From: Moraxella sp. FZFQ2102 | GTDB taxonomy: Bacteria > Pseudomonadota > Gammaproteobacteria > Pseudomonadales > Moraxellaceae | Direction: 5' to 3' | DNA: 64,000 nucleotides | Assembly (NCBI RefSeq): GCF_024137865.1 | Contig: NZ_CP099960.1 | Span: 2,046,001-2,110,000 of the forward strand | Part shown: positions 17,228 to 27,500 of the stretch, one piece after another | Layout: each line of letters begins with the position of its first letter | How positions within the stretch are numbered: the stretch's first letter is position 1 | Notes under the pieces: model-generated | What the model was told of the DNA's origin: nothing | The model's database searches: none | Seen by the model: the letters and a program-made list of their open reading frames with translations, nothing else | Made by a program: the position numbers and the translations under genes

Positions 17228-17794
17228 TCAATGCGATGATGAACGAAATTCACACTCTGCTACATGATCATTGACCATGCCTACCGCTTGCATAAAGGCA
17301 TAACAGATGGTTGCACCGACGAATTTAAAGCCATCTTTTTTCAGCTGCTTGGCAAGTCTGATGGATGCTTCGGTTTGGGCAGGGATGTCGTTTGGCGTGC
17401 TAGGACAGTTGTCAATTTGCTTGCCATCGGGCGTGGTAATACCCCACAGATAATTGCTAAACGACTGATTTTGCTTGATTTTTAGATAAGCTTTGGCATT
17501 ATCAATGATGGCAACGATCTTGGCACGGTGGCGGATGATGCCTGTGTTTTGCATGAGCTCATCGATTTTATTGTCATCATATAAAGCAATCTTGGCAGCA
17601 TCAAAGCCATCAAAGGCTTGATAATAAGCATCGCGCCGCTTTAAAATCGTAATCCAGCTTAAACCTGCCTGCATCCCCTCTAGGCACAGCAGGGCAAAGA
17701 GCGTATCGTCATCATAGACAGGCTTACCCCACTCTTGATCATGATAGGCGATGTAGATTGGATCGGATAAGCACCAAGTGCAGCGCGTGGTCAT
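17228..17794 (-). CDS. tag: DNA-3-methyladenine glycosylase I
   Basis: Excises 3-methyladenine from alkylated DNA, starting base-excision repair. The 188 residues match the family in length. Zinc ligands are visible as Cys5 with CTWCLSDP at the N-terminus, His18 in AYHDQEWG and the C-terminal His and Cys (MVNDHVAEC). The substrate pocket segments FALLCLEGMQAGLSWITILKRR and the helix around GIIRHRAKI are intact. It lies 41 bases downstream of cysE on the same strand and may be co-transcribed with it. Confidence 0.96.
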   Translation of the reverse strand: MTTRCTWCLSDPIYIAYHDQEWGKPVYDDDTLFALLCLEGMQAGLSWITILKRRDAYYQAFDGFDAAKIALYDDNKIDELMQNTGIIRHRAKIVAIIDNAKAYLKIKQNQSFSNYLWGITTPDGKQIDNCPSTPNDIPAQTEASIRLAKQLKKDGFKFVGATICYAFMQAVGMVNDHVAECEFRSSSH

Positions 17795-17835
17795 GAGTTA
17801 CGCCTTTTACTACTTAATTTTGCTAATGATACAAC

Positions 17836-18642
17836 TTAGATGGTGAAATCATTTGCGCCATCATCATCCAGTACGGATAAATCATCTTTACAGATAGACT
17901 TGATGGTCTTGGGTGTAAAATTTGGGTCTAATGTCTTGACAGCGTTCATCAGCTCGCAGATTTGCTTATCTTGGTCTTGGATATGAGCAAGCAAGGCGGC
18001 GATGCTGGATGCCACAGGATCTTTGGCATTGGGCTTAAGTCCATAGGCATTGAACAGATGCTCGGATTGGGCTTGGTGTTCGGTTGGGCTGACGGGCTCT
18101 TCTTTGACGATCATGCGTGCAGCACTGCCGACCATGGTCGCACCTGCTGGTACAGGCTTGACGACGACGGCATTTGAGCCGACTTTGGCATCATCACCGA
18201 CGCTAAAGCCGCCCAAAATCTTCGCGCCTGCACCGACGACGACATTATTACCCAATGTCGGATGGCGTTTTGCACCTTTTTCCCAAGACACACCACCCAA
18301 GGTGACACCATGATATAAAGTAACATCATCACCGATTTCGGCAGTCTCGCCGATCACTACACCCATGCCATGATCGATGAAAAATCGTTTGCCAATCTTG
18401 GCGGCAGGGTGAATCTCGATGCCTGTGGTGCAGCGGCTAAAGTGCGACAGCGCACGCGCCAAAAATTTCTGATCGGCATTCCACAGTGCGTGCGCGCCAC
18501 GGTGCATGATGCGCGCGTGGATACCAGGATAAGTAAGCAGCACTTCGGCTTTGGTGCGAGCAGCAGGGTCGCGTTCTAGGACGGCACTGACATCTTCACT
18601 GATGGCTTGTTTGAGCGCGCAGAGTTTGGCAAATACTGACAT
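17836..18642 (-). CDS. cysE: serine O-acetyltransferase
   Basis: Makes O-acetylserine from serine and acetyl-CoA, the committed step of cysteine synthesis. 268 residues: a helical N-terminal domain (to about residue 75), then a left-handed beta-helix of hexapeptide repeats ([59 protein letters not shown]) with the catalytic Asp-His pair in FIDHG and the second His in LYHGVTLGG. The N-domain is shorter than in E. coli CysE and resembles the EpsC/SrpH-type enzymes. A C-terminal tail of about 70 residues beyond the beta-helix is rich in charged residues. It lies about 200 bases downstream of trmJ. Confidence 0.95.
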   Translation of the reverse strand: MSVFAKLCALKQAISEDVSAVLERDPAARTKAEVLLTYPGIHARIMHRGAHALWNADQKFLARALSHFSRCTTGIEIHPAAKIGKRFFIDHGMGVVIGETAEIGDDVTLYHGVTLGGVSWEKGAKRHPTLGNNVVVGAGAKILGGFSVGDDAKVGSNAVVVKPVPAGATMVGSAARMIVKEEPVSPTEHQAQSEHLFNAYGLKPNAKDPVASSIAALLAHIQDQDKQICELMNAVKTLDPNFTPKTIKSICKDDLSVLDDDGANDFTI

Positions 18643-18838
18643 ATTAATTTCCTAACTTTTTAATCTTAATAAACCTAAATATATAAACCAGTGCTTGTTT
18701 ACTGATTTTAAATGACTGATCTTAAACTGTAAATATGAACCACTCATCCAAACTGATAAATACCGATAAACATAGTAGCGGTGCTTGGAGTAATTATCAA
18801 GTCATCACAAATATTTTGTGGTTGATTATACCATTTGG

Positions 18839-19660
18839 CTACTTAATATTTTGGTCAAGCTTAGCAAGCAGGGCGCGAATTAGTGCGTATTCTTTTTGGT
18901 CAAGCTGCAGGCGGTGCGTTAAGCGCGCCAAGCGATTAGGCAGGTGTTTTAAATCTTGATCATTGGCAAGATTGAGCTTTTGCATTAGGCTGATGATCGC
19001 ATCATCAAGGCTTGCCATCTGTGCGTGCGTGGCGGCAGGCTCATCCCAGTCGCTGCGAATGCTGATGTCAAGCGGGTGGCTGATCTGTGCGACGCCTTGG
19101 GTTTGTTTGGTGCTGTGATTGCCATCAAAACCCAGCTGCTCATATAGATAGCTTGCGATGACTTGAATGGCGGCAGCGACATTGAGCACAGGATAAGCAG
19201 GGTTGGCAGGGATTTGGATGTGATAATGCGCCATGCCAAGTTCATCGTTATTGAGTCCATGATTTTCACGCCCAAATAAAATGGCAATCGTCGGCAACGC
19301 GCCATCTGTTTGCGATGAATGCGCACCAAAGTGCGTCTGTGCGATCTGTGCTGCCATCTGTGGCGTGACCACAGGGCGCGGCATCTGCCGACTGCGCGCA
19401 CTGGCAGCGAAAACCAAGCTGCAATCCGCCAAAGCATCATCCAGCGTCGGCACGATACGCGCCGCTGATAGCACTTGGGTTGCGCCTGCGGCATTGGCAT
19501 GGCTTGTGTCATCGATTGGCAGGCGTGGATTGACTACTACCAAATCAGATAAACTCATGGTGTGCATGGCGCGCGCTGCCGAGCCGATATTGGCAGGCAA
19601 GGTGGTCTCAACCATGACGATGCGGATCTGTGCTAAGTAGTGTTGGGCTGTGGTTGTCAT
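18839..19660 (-). CDS. trmJ: tRNA (cytidine/uridine-2'-O-)-methyltransferase TrmJ
   Basis: SPOUT-class methyltransferase that puts a 2'-O-methyl on residue 32 of several tRNAs. 273 residues: the knotted SAM-binding domain shows ANIGSAARAMHTM (about residues 20-32), LFGRENHGLNNDEL and the knot segment IPANPAYPVLNVAAAIQVIASYLYEQL. A C-terminal helical extension (about 190-273) matches the long TrmJ form. Its start is only 36 bases from the left end of an IS1595-family remnant, so its former promoter or link to dnaE may have been changed by that insertion. Confidence 0.93.
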   Translation of the reverse strand: MTTTAQHYLAQIRIVMVETTLPANIGSAARAMHTMSLSDLVVVNPRLPIDDTSHANAAGATQVLSAARIVPTLDDALADCSLVFAASARSRQMPRPVVTPQMAAQIAQTHFGAHSSQTDGALPTIAILFGRENHGLNNDELGMAHYHIQIPANPAYPVLNVAAAIQVIASYLYEQLGFDGNHSTKQTQGVAQISHPLDISIRSDWDEPAATHAQMASLDDAIISLMQKLNLANDQDLKHLPNRLARLTHRLQLDQKEYALIRALLAKLDQNIK

Positions 19661-19696
19661 TGCTTTTTCTTTGCTTATTAATGATAAAAAATCTTA

Positions 19697-20417
19697 GGGA
19701 CCGTCCTAGATAACTAAACCAAACTACCCCTAACTAATTGTTTTAAAATGGAAATTTGAGATTTTAAGTCACTGTTGTTAAAACGCCATTCGCATTCTTT
19801 CAGATACAGCTCAAAATGATCTTTGGGAATACCGTTAAACTTACGCAAATGTCGTTTTGCTTGATTCTAAAAATTCTCAATTCCGTTAATGTGATTTTGT
19901 TTTTTGTGGCAATGTGTGTGCTGTGATTGATTCTAAAGTGATTAAAGTCACTGACATCTAGCGCATCATAGCTTTTGTAGAAATCTGTGTAAACAATACT
20001 GTCTGGCTTTACTTTTTCTCGTATCATGGGGAGTAAAGTCGCTGATTGCGTATTAGGTACGGCAACGGTATAAACTTTGCCGTTTCGCTTTAAAAGACCG
20101 AAGACGGCTGTTTTACCACCAGCACCACGACCGCGTTTACCTTTACGGATGCCGCCGAAATAACTTTCATCAGCTTCAATTTCACCATCTGGCATTTCTA
20201 AATTTTGGCTGTGCTGATAGATAAGTAAGCGCAGTCGATGAAAATAGTAAGCAGCGGTTGTTTTGTTTACATTGACTCATTGAGCTGCCGTTCTTGCAGT
20301 AACATCTGCAACAAACAGCTCAATGAGTTTATTTTGTTTATGCTGACTTAGACGACTTTTTCTCATTTGGCTATTTTAACCTAAATGGAGTTTTTGGTCA
20401 TTATCTAGGGCAGCCCC
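19697..20417 (-). mobile_element. decayed IS1595-family insertion sequence (copy 1)
   Basis: A 721-base element with imperfect terminal inverted repeats: GGGACCGTCCTAGATAA at the left and GGGGCTGCCCTAGATAA at the right, 14 of 17 matching. Flanking octamers AAATCTTA (19689-19696) and TAATTTTA (20418-20425) match at 6 of 8, consistent with an eroded 8-bp target duplication. The right octamer contains the stop codon of dnaE. The transposase inside has at least three disabling changes. It is oriented with dnaE and trmJ. Confidence 0.9.
19714..20366 (-). pseudogene. IS1595-family transposase, inactivated
   Basis: DDE transposase with the ISXO2-like core. From ATG 20366 the frame reads MRKSRLSQHK..., meets TGA at codon 30 (20279-20277), continues through EADESYFGGIRKGKRGRG (the ISXO2 signature with the first catalytic Asp) and VYTDFYKSYDALDVSDFNH, loses one base in an A-rich run near 19894-19905, meets TAG at 19869 where copy 2 has Trp (ENFW), and ends at 19714. 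Total length is one base short of copy 2. No functional product can be made without multiple recoding events. Confidence 0.92.
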
Positions 20418-20422
20418 TAATT

Positions 20423-23400
20423 TTATCTAAAAATCATATGATCAACGCCGACCAAGGCTTTGAGTCGTGCGATGTTCGGCTCGCTTGGATATAAGCGGAA
20501 ACGCTCATTGACATTGATGCGGCTGATGCTACAATCATCATACACATACAAGACAACGGGCACGCAGTAATCCGCGTGGCGTGTGCTTGGTGCATCATCG
20601 TCTTCATCGATTTGGTAAGCCAAAGCCTGTGGCGGTGGGCTATTTTCTTTTAATAAAGCGATGATATTATGCAGTTTATCTACATTATTCGATGGCAGCT
20701 TGATGTGTACTTCGCTTAAGCGTCTTAGGCGTGCTTGCTCGATCGGCTCAGCCCCTTGTAGACGCATGAACAGTCGTCCATCATCGCTTTCGCGCACGCT
20801 GACTTTGGCGATGATGACATTGGCGATGTCCATCATGTCGCGCTTAGGCTCGGCATTTGGGTTGTTTTTATCGACTTTCATCACCGCTTGATATTCTTCA
20901 TCGTAAGCAGGGACTTTTTTGCCAGTGGTGAGAATCTTGCTATAGCGGGCAAAGGTGTCGTTATAGCAGCTGAACTCCACGCGTGCTGTGCCGTCATCGA
21001 TTTTGATCACGCTGCGATTACCAAAGTGCGCGACATCATAGATCACGCCTGCGACTTTTGATGTGCCTTTAAAGCCTGTATCGCTCAGGTTTAATACACT
21101 GCCATCGGTGGTATATAGACTAGATTCACCGCGATATTCATCAAGTGGATGACCTGTCAAATACAGCCCCAAGGTCAAAAGCTCATAGCGTAAGCGGTCT
21201 TGGGCATCCCATACCACATCATCAAGTACTGGCGCAACGGATAAGCCATCATCGACTTCGGCAAACAGATCAAAAGTACCTGCCAACTGGTTTTGGCGGT
21301 TTTGGTCGGCGGCAGCCATCGCTTCAGGCAGCTGACGCCACAGCCCGCGGCGGATCTGATAACTGTGATCGAAATTTTCACCGATATAATGTGGCTTTAG
21401 TGTCTCGGCAAGGATATCAAAACAGCCTGCTTTGATCAATGCTTCTAAAGATCGTTTACCAACTTTCTTAATATCCACACGATTACAAAAGTCGTATAAA
21501 TCACGGAATGGTCCATCACGGCGCGCAGCAACAATGCTGTTTACCGCTTCTTCGCCCACGCCTTTGACCGCGCCAAGACCATAGACAACGGTTTTGCTGT
21601 CGCGGACGACAAATTTCCATTGGCTGTGATTGACACTCGGCGGAATGACATTTAGGTCAAAATTATCTTTACAATCACCAAGCAAGAAGACCACTTGGTC
21701 GGTATCATCCATCTCTGATGTCAGTACCGCCGCCATGAATTCGGCAGGGTAGTAGTGCTTTAAGTAGGCGGTTTGATAAGCAAGTACGCCATAGGCAGCC
21801 GAGTGCGATTTGTTAAAACCATAGCCGGCAAACTTTTCTACCAGATCGAAAATCTGCGCTGCAAGTGCGCCATCCACGCCTTGATTGATCGCGCCATCGA
21901 CGAAAGTGGAGCGCTGCTTTGCCATTTCTTCAGGTTTTTTCTTACCCATCGCTCGGCGCAGCATATCAGCGCCACCAAGCGTATAACCTGCCAAAATCTG
22001 TGCAATCTGCATCACCTGCTCTTGATAGACGATGACGCCATAAGTCGGCTCAAGCGCAGGCTGTAGCCAGTCGTGCTGAAAATTTGGATCAGGATAGGCG
22101 ACTTCTTGGATACCATGCTTGCGGTCAATAAAATCCGAGACCATGCCCGACTCAAGCGGACCAGGGCGATACAACGCACACATCGCGATAACATCTTCGA
22201 TGTTTGATGGCTTAAGCTGCGCTAGATATTTTTTCATGCCTGAGCTTTCTAGCTGAAACACGGCACTGGTTTTGGCTTCTTGAAGTACGCCTTCATACAC
22301 CGCAGCATCATCGAGCGGTAGCTTATCAAGGTCAATCGGATCTTCGCCGAGCGCCTTACGCGTGTTGTTGATGTTATCAATCGCCGCTTGGATGACCGTT
22401 AGGTTTCGAAGACCCAAGAAGTCGAATTTGACCAAGCCCACCGCTTCGACATCGTCCTTATCGAACTGACTGACAGGATGACCTTCATCATCGCAATACA
22501 CTGCACTAAAATCACTGATGCGATTGGGTGCGATCAATACGCCGCCTGCGTGCTTGCCGACATTACGCGTCAAGCCCTCAAGCTTTTTCGCCATATCCCA
22601 AATCTCAACGATGGCATCGTGATCGGGATTATCTTCATCGGTGATGAAATCTTTCAGCTGCGGTTCTTGCTCTAGGGCATCATCTAGGCTGATACCAGGG
22701 GTTTTGGGGATAAGTTTTGAGATACGATCGCCTAAGCCAAAGGGCTTACCTTGCACACGCGTGACATCGCGCACCACCGCACGCGCCGCCATCGTACCGA
22801 AGGTGATGATTTGGCTGACCGCTTGGCGTCCATAAGTGCGCGCGACATAGTCAATCACACGGTCACGCCCTTCGATACAAAAGTCAATATCAAAGTCAGG
22901 CATCGAGACGCGCTCTGGGTTTAAGAACCGCTCAAACAGCAAATCATAGCGCAAAGGATCAAGATCGGTGATGTTCAAGGCATAAGCGACCAGTGAGCCT
23001 GCACCCGAGCCACGCCCTGGACCGACAGGCACGCCATTGGCTTTCGCCCAGCGGATAAAGTCCATCACGATGAGAAAATACCCTGGAAACCCCATCTTAA
23101 GAATGATATCCAGCTCATAATCAAGCCGCTCATCATAGGGCTTTCGCACCGCTTCCCAGTCATCAGCACGCTCACTGACAGGATAGAGCTTATCAAGGCG
23201 TTTATTTAAGCCATCAGCTGCGGTCTTACGGAAAAATGACTCAATCGTCTCACCATCAGGAATGGGAAAATCAGGCAAGACATTGATGCCAAGCGTCAAA
23301 GTGACATTGCAGCGACTGGCAAGCAAGGCGGTATTTTCGATGACTTGCGGTAAGTCTGCGAACAATTTCACCATCTCAGCTTGGGTCTTGAAATACTGTG

Positions 23401-24163
23401 CTTCGCTATAAATGCGTGGACGGTTCGGATCGCCCAGTGTGTAGCCACTGGCGATACAGACACGCGCTTCATGCGCATCAAAATCAGTGCTGACATCATC
23501 ATCTTTGCCGCCTGTGCTCTCAGGGCGCGGATTCATAAAGCGTACATCATTGTGCGCGATGATGGGAATGCCAAGTGATGATGCTTGGATGATGGCTTGT
23601 TCGTTAAATAGGTTGTCAGATGGGTGCGTGCGCTTGATGCCCAGATACAGCCGATCACCAAAGACCGCTTGCCATGCTTGCATGATGGGCAGGGCGTTTT
23701 CGGGGTGATTGCCCATCAGCGGCGAGTAGATCTCTGATCGTGATGTTAGGATTGCGATGATGCCATCAGCACGAGAAAAGAGAGCTTCTTTGGTGATGAT
23801 CGGTGTTGAGACACTCACCGAGCCATTGGCTCCAATCGGGCGTTCGGTATAAGCATCCGACACTAGGCGCAGCAAGTTTTGGTAGCCGTCATTGTTCATC
23901 GCGTATAGAATCACGCTGAATTTATTATCTTCATCTTCGCGACTGATGGCATTACCGATGACAAACTCCGTGCCGATCACAGGCTTGATCCCTGCACCGA
24001 TACAGGCTTTATAAAACTTGACGACAGCGAACATATTGTTCCAATCGGCAAGTCCAAGCGTGGTTTGACCATCAGCAACAGCGGCTTTTACCAATGCTTT
24101 GATACGGATGATGGAATCGACGATGGCGTATTCACTGCGCACGCCCAAATGAACAAATGACAT
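20423..24163 (-). CDS. dnaE: DNA polymerase III alpha subunit
   Basis: Replicative polymerase catalytic subunit, 1,246 residues, slightly longer than the 1,160 of E. coli. Order of domains: PHP domain (SFVHLGVRSEYAIVDSIIRI at the N-terminus), palm with catalytic Asp423 and Asp425 in MPDFDIDFCIEGRDRVIDYV, the fingers segment YRPGPLESGMVSDFIDRKHG, YQEQVMQIAQ, the YGFNKSHSAAYGVLAYQTAYLKHYYPAEFMAAVL stretch, a helix-hairpin-helix (YGLGAVKGVGEEAVNSI) and an OB domain near residue 1010. The stop codon coincides with the right flank of an IS1595 insertion, so the reading frame is complete but its original 3' region has been displaced. Confidence 0.98.
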   Translation of the reverse strand: MSFVHLGVRSEYAIVDSIIRIKALVKAAVADGQTTLGLADWNNMFAVVKFYKACIGAGIKPVIGTEFVIGNAISREDEDNKFSVILYAMNNDGYQNLLRLVSDAYTERPIGANGSVSVSTPIITKEALFSRADGIIAILTSRSEIYSPLMGNHPENALPIMQAWQAVFGDRLYLGIKRTHPSDNLFNEQAIIQASSLGIPIIAHNDVRFMNPRPESTGGKDDDVSTDFDAHEARVCIASGYTLGDPNRPRIYSEAQYFKTQAEMVKLFADLPQVIENTALLASRCNVTLTLGINVLPDFPIPDGETIESFFRKTAADGLNKRLDKLYPVSERADDWEAVRKPYDERLDYELDIILKMGFPGYFLIVMDFIRWAKANGVPVGPGRGSGAGSLVAYALNITDLDPLRYDLLFERFLNPERVSMPDFDIDFCIEGRDRVIDYVARTYGRQAVSQIITFGTMAARAVVRDVTRVQGKPFGLGDRISKLIPKTPGISLDDALEQEPQLKDFITDEDNPDHDAIVEIWDMAKKLEGLTRNVGKHAGGVLIAPNRISDFSAVYCDDEGHPVSQFDKDDVEAVGLVKFDFLGLRNLTVIQAAIDNINNTRKALGEDPIDLDKLPLDDAAVYEGVLQEAKTSAVFQLESSGMKKYLAQLKPSNIEDVIAMCALYRPGPLESGMVSDFIDRKHGIQEVAYPDPNFQHDWLQPALEPTYGVIVYQEQVMQIAQILAGYTLGGADMLRRAMGKKKPEEMAKQRSTFVDGAINQGVDGALAAQIFDLVEKFAGYGFNKSHSAAYGVLAYQTAYLKHYYPAEFMAAVLTSEMDDTDQVVFLLGDCKDNFDLNVIPPSVNHSQWKFVVRDSKTVVYGLGAVKGVGEEAVNSIVAARRDGPFRDLYDFCNRVDIKKVGKRSLEALIKAGCFDILAETLKPHYIGENFDHSYQIRRGLWRQLPEAMAAADQNRQNQLAGTFDLFAEVDDGLSVAPVLDDVVWDAQDRLRYELLTLGLYLTGHPLDEYRGESSLYTTDGSVLNLSDTGFKGTSKVAGVIYDVAHFGNRSVIKIDDGTARVEFSCYNDTFARYSKILTTGKKVPAYDEEYQAVMKVDKNNPNAEPKRDMMDIANVIIAKVSVRESDDGRLFMRLQGAEPIEQARLRRLSEVHIKLPSNNVDKLHNIIALLKENSPPPQALAYQIDEDDDAPSTRHADYCVPVVLYVYDDCSISRINVNERFRLYPSEPNIARLKALVGVDHMIFR

Positions 24164-24221
24164 AGTTTATCAACAATCCATTTTAAAAGCTTTTATAAAT
24201 CAAATACTTATCAATATAAAA

Positions 24222-24383
24222 TCAGCCCATCAGCAATGAGCTATTGGTAAATAATAAAAAGACAATCAAGGCAAATCCCAAGATCAAAATCGCCAAACGA
24301 AAAATTCGCGCAGGCGAGAAGTGCGCTTTTGGGCGAGTGTTACGCTTGTTGGGCGCATGATTGGGTGGTAGTGGTGCATTCAT
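24222..24383 (-). CDS. small single-span membrane protein, unknown
   Basis: A 53-residue protein from ATG 24383: a basic, proline-rich N-terminal part (NHAPNKRNTRPKAHFSPARIFR) and one hydrophobic span (LAILILGFALIVFLLF) near the C-terminus. A TATAAT at 24426-24421 sits about 40 bases upstream and favours this start over a TTG at 24452, which would place the promoter inside the coding region. The ribosome binding site is weak. It is divergent from recC. Function unknown. Confidence 0.5.
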   Translation of the reverse strand: MNAPLPPNHAPNKRNTRPKAHFSPARIFRLAILILGFALIVFLLFTNSSLLMG

Positions 24384-24420
24384 GGTTTTGCAAGTGATTA
24401 ATTGGCTGATTAATTTGGCA

Positions 24421-24426
24421 ATTATA
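24421..24426 (-). promoter_or_regulatory. probable -10 box for the small membrane protein gene
   Basis: Perfect TATAAT on the minus strand preceded by TGC, an extended -10 arrangement, giving a leader of about 30 bases to ATG 24383. Confidence 0.5.
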
Positions 24427-24544
24427 GCATGATAGTCATGGATAATTGACAAAAAACTCGGTAAAATTGTGAGATGATCTGCAATGCAGTTTATTGATAA
24501 ATTTTTTTATTCATACACCAGTAATTTAAAGCATAGAATTTACC

Positions 24545-27500
24545 ATGTTTGCCATCACTCAGTCCAATGATACACAAGTGCTGTTATCGCGCTTGATCGA
24601 GATTTATAAGCAGCACAGCCACAGCAGTCAGGATAATGCTGATGGTGGTGCGATGAGCGCGCTGTCGGCACAAATTTTTGCGCCATTTACGGTGATCGTG
24701 CCATCGATGGTATTGGGTGATTGGCTGACCAAATCGGTGGCGTCACAAGTGGGAATCAGCACGCTTTTGACCGCGCAATTTTGGGGGCAGTATCAATGGC
24801 AGATGATCCAAGCAGTGCTTAAGGTCGATGCAGAATTTACTCATGCTGCAGGGCGTGATGATGCCTTACAAGTGCCTGAAGTGGCGGTACTGTCTGCGTC
24901 GGTGATGCGGTGGCGTTTATTTGGATTTTTTTGTGAATTTCAAGGTGAGAAACTGATAGAAATTCTAAATAATCAATCACATCCACTGCACAGCTTATTG
25001 CACTTTTTATATCAAGAAAATCCGCACAGCCAAAAGCCGCAATTATCTGAGCAGCGCATTTGGCAGCTGTGTGATGAGCTGGCGGCGGTATATGTCAAAT
25101 ATTTGACCCATCGCCCAGAATGGCTTGCTGCTTGGACGCACAATACACCACTGCCTAAGTCTGTCGATGTCATGCTTGCTGAGAAACAGCGATTTGAGCA
25201 GGCGTATCATGATGATGAGATGCCTGAATGGCTGATTGCGCATTATCATCAGCTTGAGATGCAGCTGCGTTATCTGTGGCAGGCGTTATTTGCGGATGTG
25301 TATGCGTATCGTGAAGCGTTGGAGCAGCGGTTTTGGCAGGTGCTGAGCGGCGCACGCGGTGCAGCAGTATATCAGGCGGCGCTTGCCAAATTACCCAAAG
25401 CCTTGTATCTGTTCACCGTGCAGCAGATTCCTGTGGTAGAGCTGCAGTTTTTGAAGCGCTTATCGACTTTGATCGATGTAGAGCTGCTGCATTTTAATCC
25501 ATCAAAGATGTTTTGGGCGGATATTGTTGATAAAAACTGGCTGATGACACAGCGTATCATTCATCCTGATACGGTGTATCTGAAGGATCATGGGCACAGT
25601 CTATTATCAAGATTAGCTAAAGAGTCTCGAGAGACTTTCGCAATGCTTGCCGATATGTCTGGTGGTGAGTATTATTATGAAAAACCGCCAATTGATAGCA
25701 CAGATGAGCTGCCAATGCCGCGTGATTGGCAGGTGAGTTGGATGGATCAATTTGTCAATGACCCAAAACCTGTGGGGCTACTGGCACAGCTAAAGCAAGA
25801 CATCTTGATGCTTGATGAAACAGGGATGTCTAAGCAGTGGCTGACACAGGCGCTGGCAAGCTTGACTGAGAAAAATCAGCCTAAGCATCCAATGCATTTG
25901 TTTGACGATGGGCAGTTTGCAAGCTTAAGTATCCATGCTTGTCACAGTCTAAAACGACAGCTTGAGATCGCGCGCGTGATGATCGCACGGTATTTGAACA
26001 TTCCTAATGCTGATGGCAGTGCACGGCATTTATCCGATGTCGTGGTGTATCTGCCTGATGTCGCTGCAGCCGAAGATTTGATTCGCTTGGTGTTCGATGA
26101 TGGTGTGGGTGCAGATGGCTTGCGGCTGCCTGCCAAGATCACGGGCACGACCAATCGCAGTATTGAGACTTTGATGAATGCGATCGCAGGATTTTATACA
26201 CTGCTTGGTGGGCGGGGCGCGCGGTTTTATCGTGAGACAGTGTTTGAATGGCTGATGCTACCGCCAGTATATCAAAGCTTTGGGCTTGATTTTGAACAGA
26301 TGAGCCGTGCTTGTGAGCTTTTGACCCAAGCAGGATTTCGTCGTGGCTTTGATGCAGAGCACTTGGCGATGACGCTCGATGAGTACGATGTTGATTATCG
26401 CTACAGTTTTAGCTATGCGCTTGATCGCTTGGTGACAGGATTATTAATCCCTGATGAACAATCCAAGCCAAATAAACTGTTCTACCCGCTGCACTGGCAA
26501 CAAGGTGTGTTCCAAGAAGCAACCGCACCTGTGCTCACTGTCAGCCTAGCAGATGAGCCTATCATCAGTGCTTTGTGCCGTATTCATGAAGGCTTATCTG
26601 CGTGCTATGGTGCATATGATCGGGTTGATCGCGTGCAGACTTGGCTTGATAAGATCGAGTATGATGTCATTGATCGTTATTTTGCAAATCTTAAAGATAC
26701 CGCGCAAATGCGTGCAATTTTTGAAGCCAAAAACAGCATGGCAGCCAGTCTGCGCGCCAATCAATATTATCACAAGCATCATACTTATAAGTATGAAGGA
26801 AGTGATGCGCAAGACAGCCATGAGATTCGCTTGAGCCTACAGTTTGTATTAGAAAGTCTAAACAGTATGCTACAGAGTCAAGCCATCAGTGCCGAGCCTG
26901 CCAATGTCATCACCTTTGCGCGATTCGGTGCGCTGCGCAGTGTGCCATTTGGCTTAACAGTAATGCTTGATATGAATTTATCGGCATTTCCGCGCCGTGA
27001 TGGCGTGCGTCGTATGGATCTGATGCGCGCAGGGCTGAAGCGTCGCGGCGATCGCATGAATGAAGATGATGATAATGGCGCGTTTTTGGATGCGATTTTG
27101 TGCAGTCGTGATGCGTGTATGATTTTTTATAACAGCGTTGCATCTGATGGGGTGACTGAATTATTACCCGCAGCGCCTGTGTCTGAATTATTAGAATTTT
27201 TTAAAACGGGTGTTGATTGGCAAAATGATTTTCATGCCTTGCTATATGCACAAAATTCGACAGATGATACCGATGCCAATCGCTTTGATCGCGAGCAAAT
27301 CACCAATGCCATCATCGCTGCCATGCCAAGCGTGGTGCAGACATATCTGGTGACGCACCATACGGCGACCAGTTTTGATACGGCAAATTTCTATGACAAA
27401 ATCACACCAAAAATGCCTAATAAAAGCACTGATGCTGATGAGAAGCAGATACAAGACTGGGTACGAGCACGGTTAATTCACGCGATCGAACAAATTAAAA

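Noticed and set aside
18735..18959. 74-codon plus-strand frame between cysE and trmJ
   Set aside because: It overlaps the 3' end of trmJ, lacks a ribosome binding site and has no recognisable domain.
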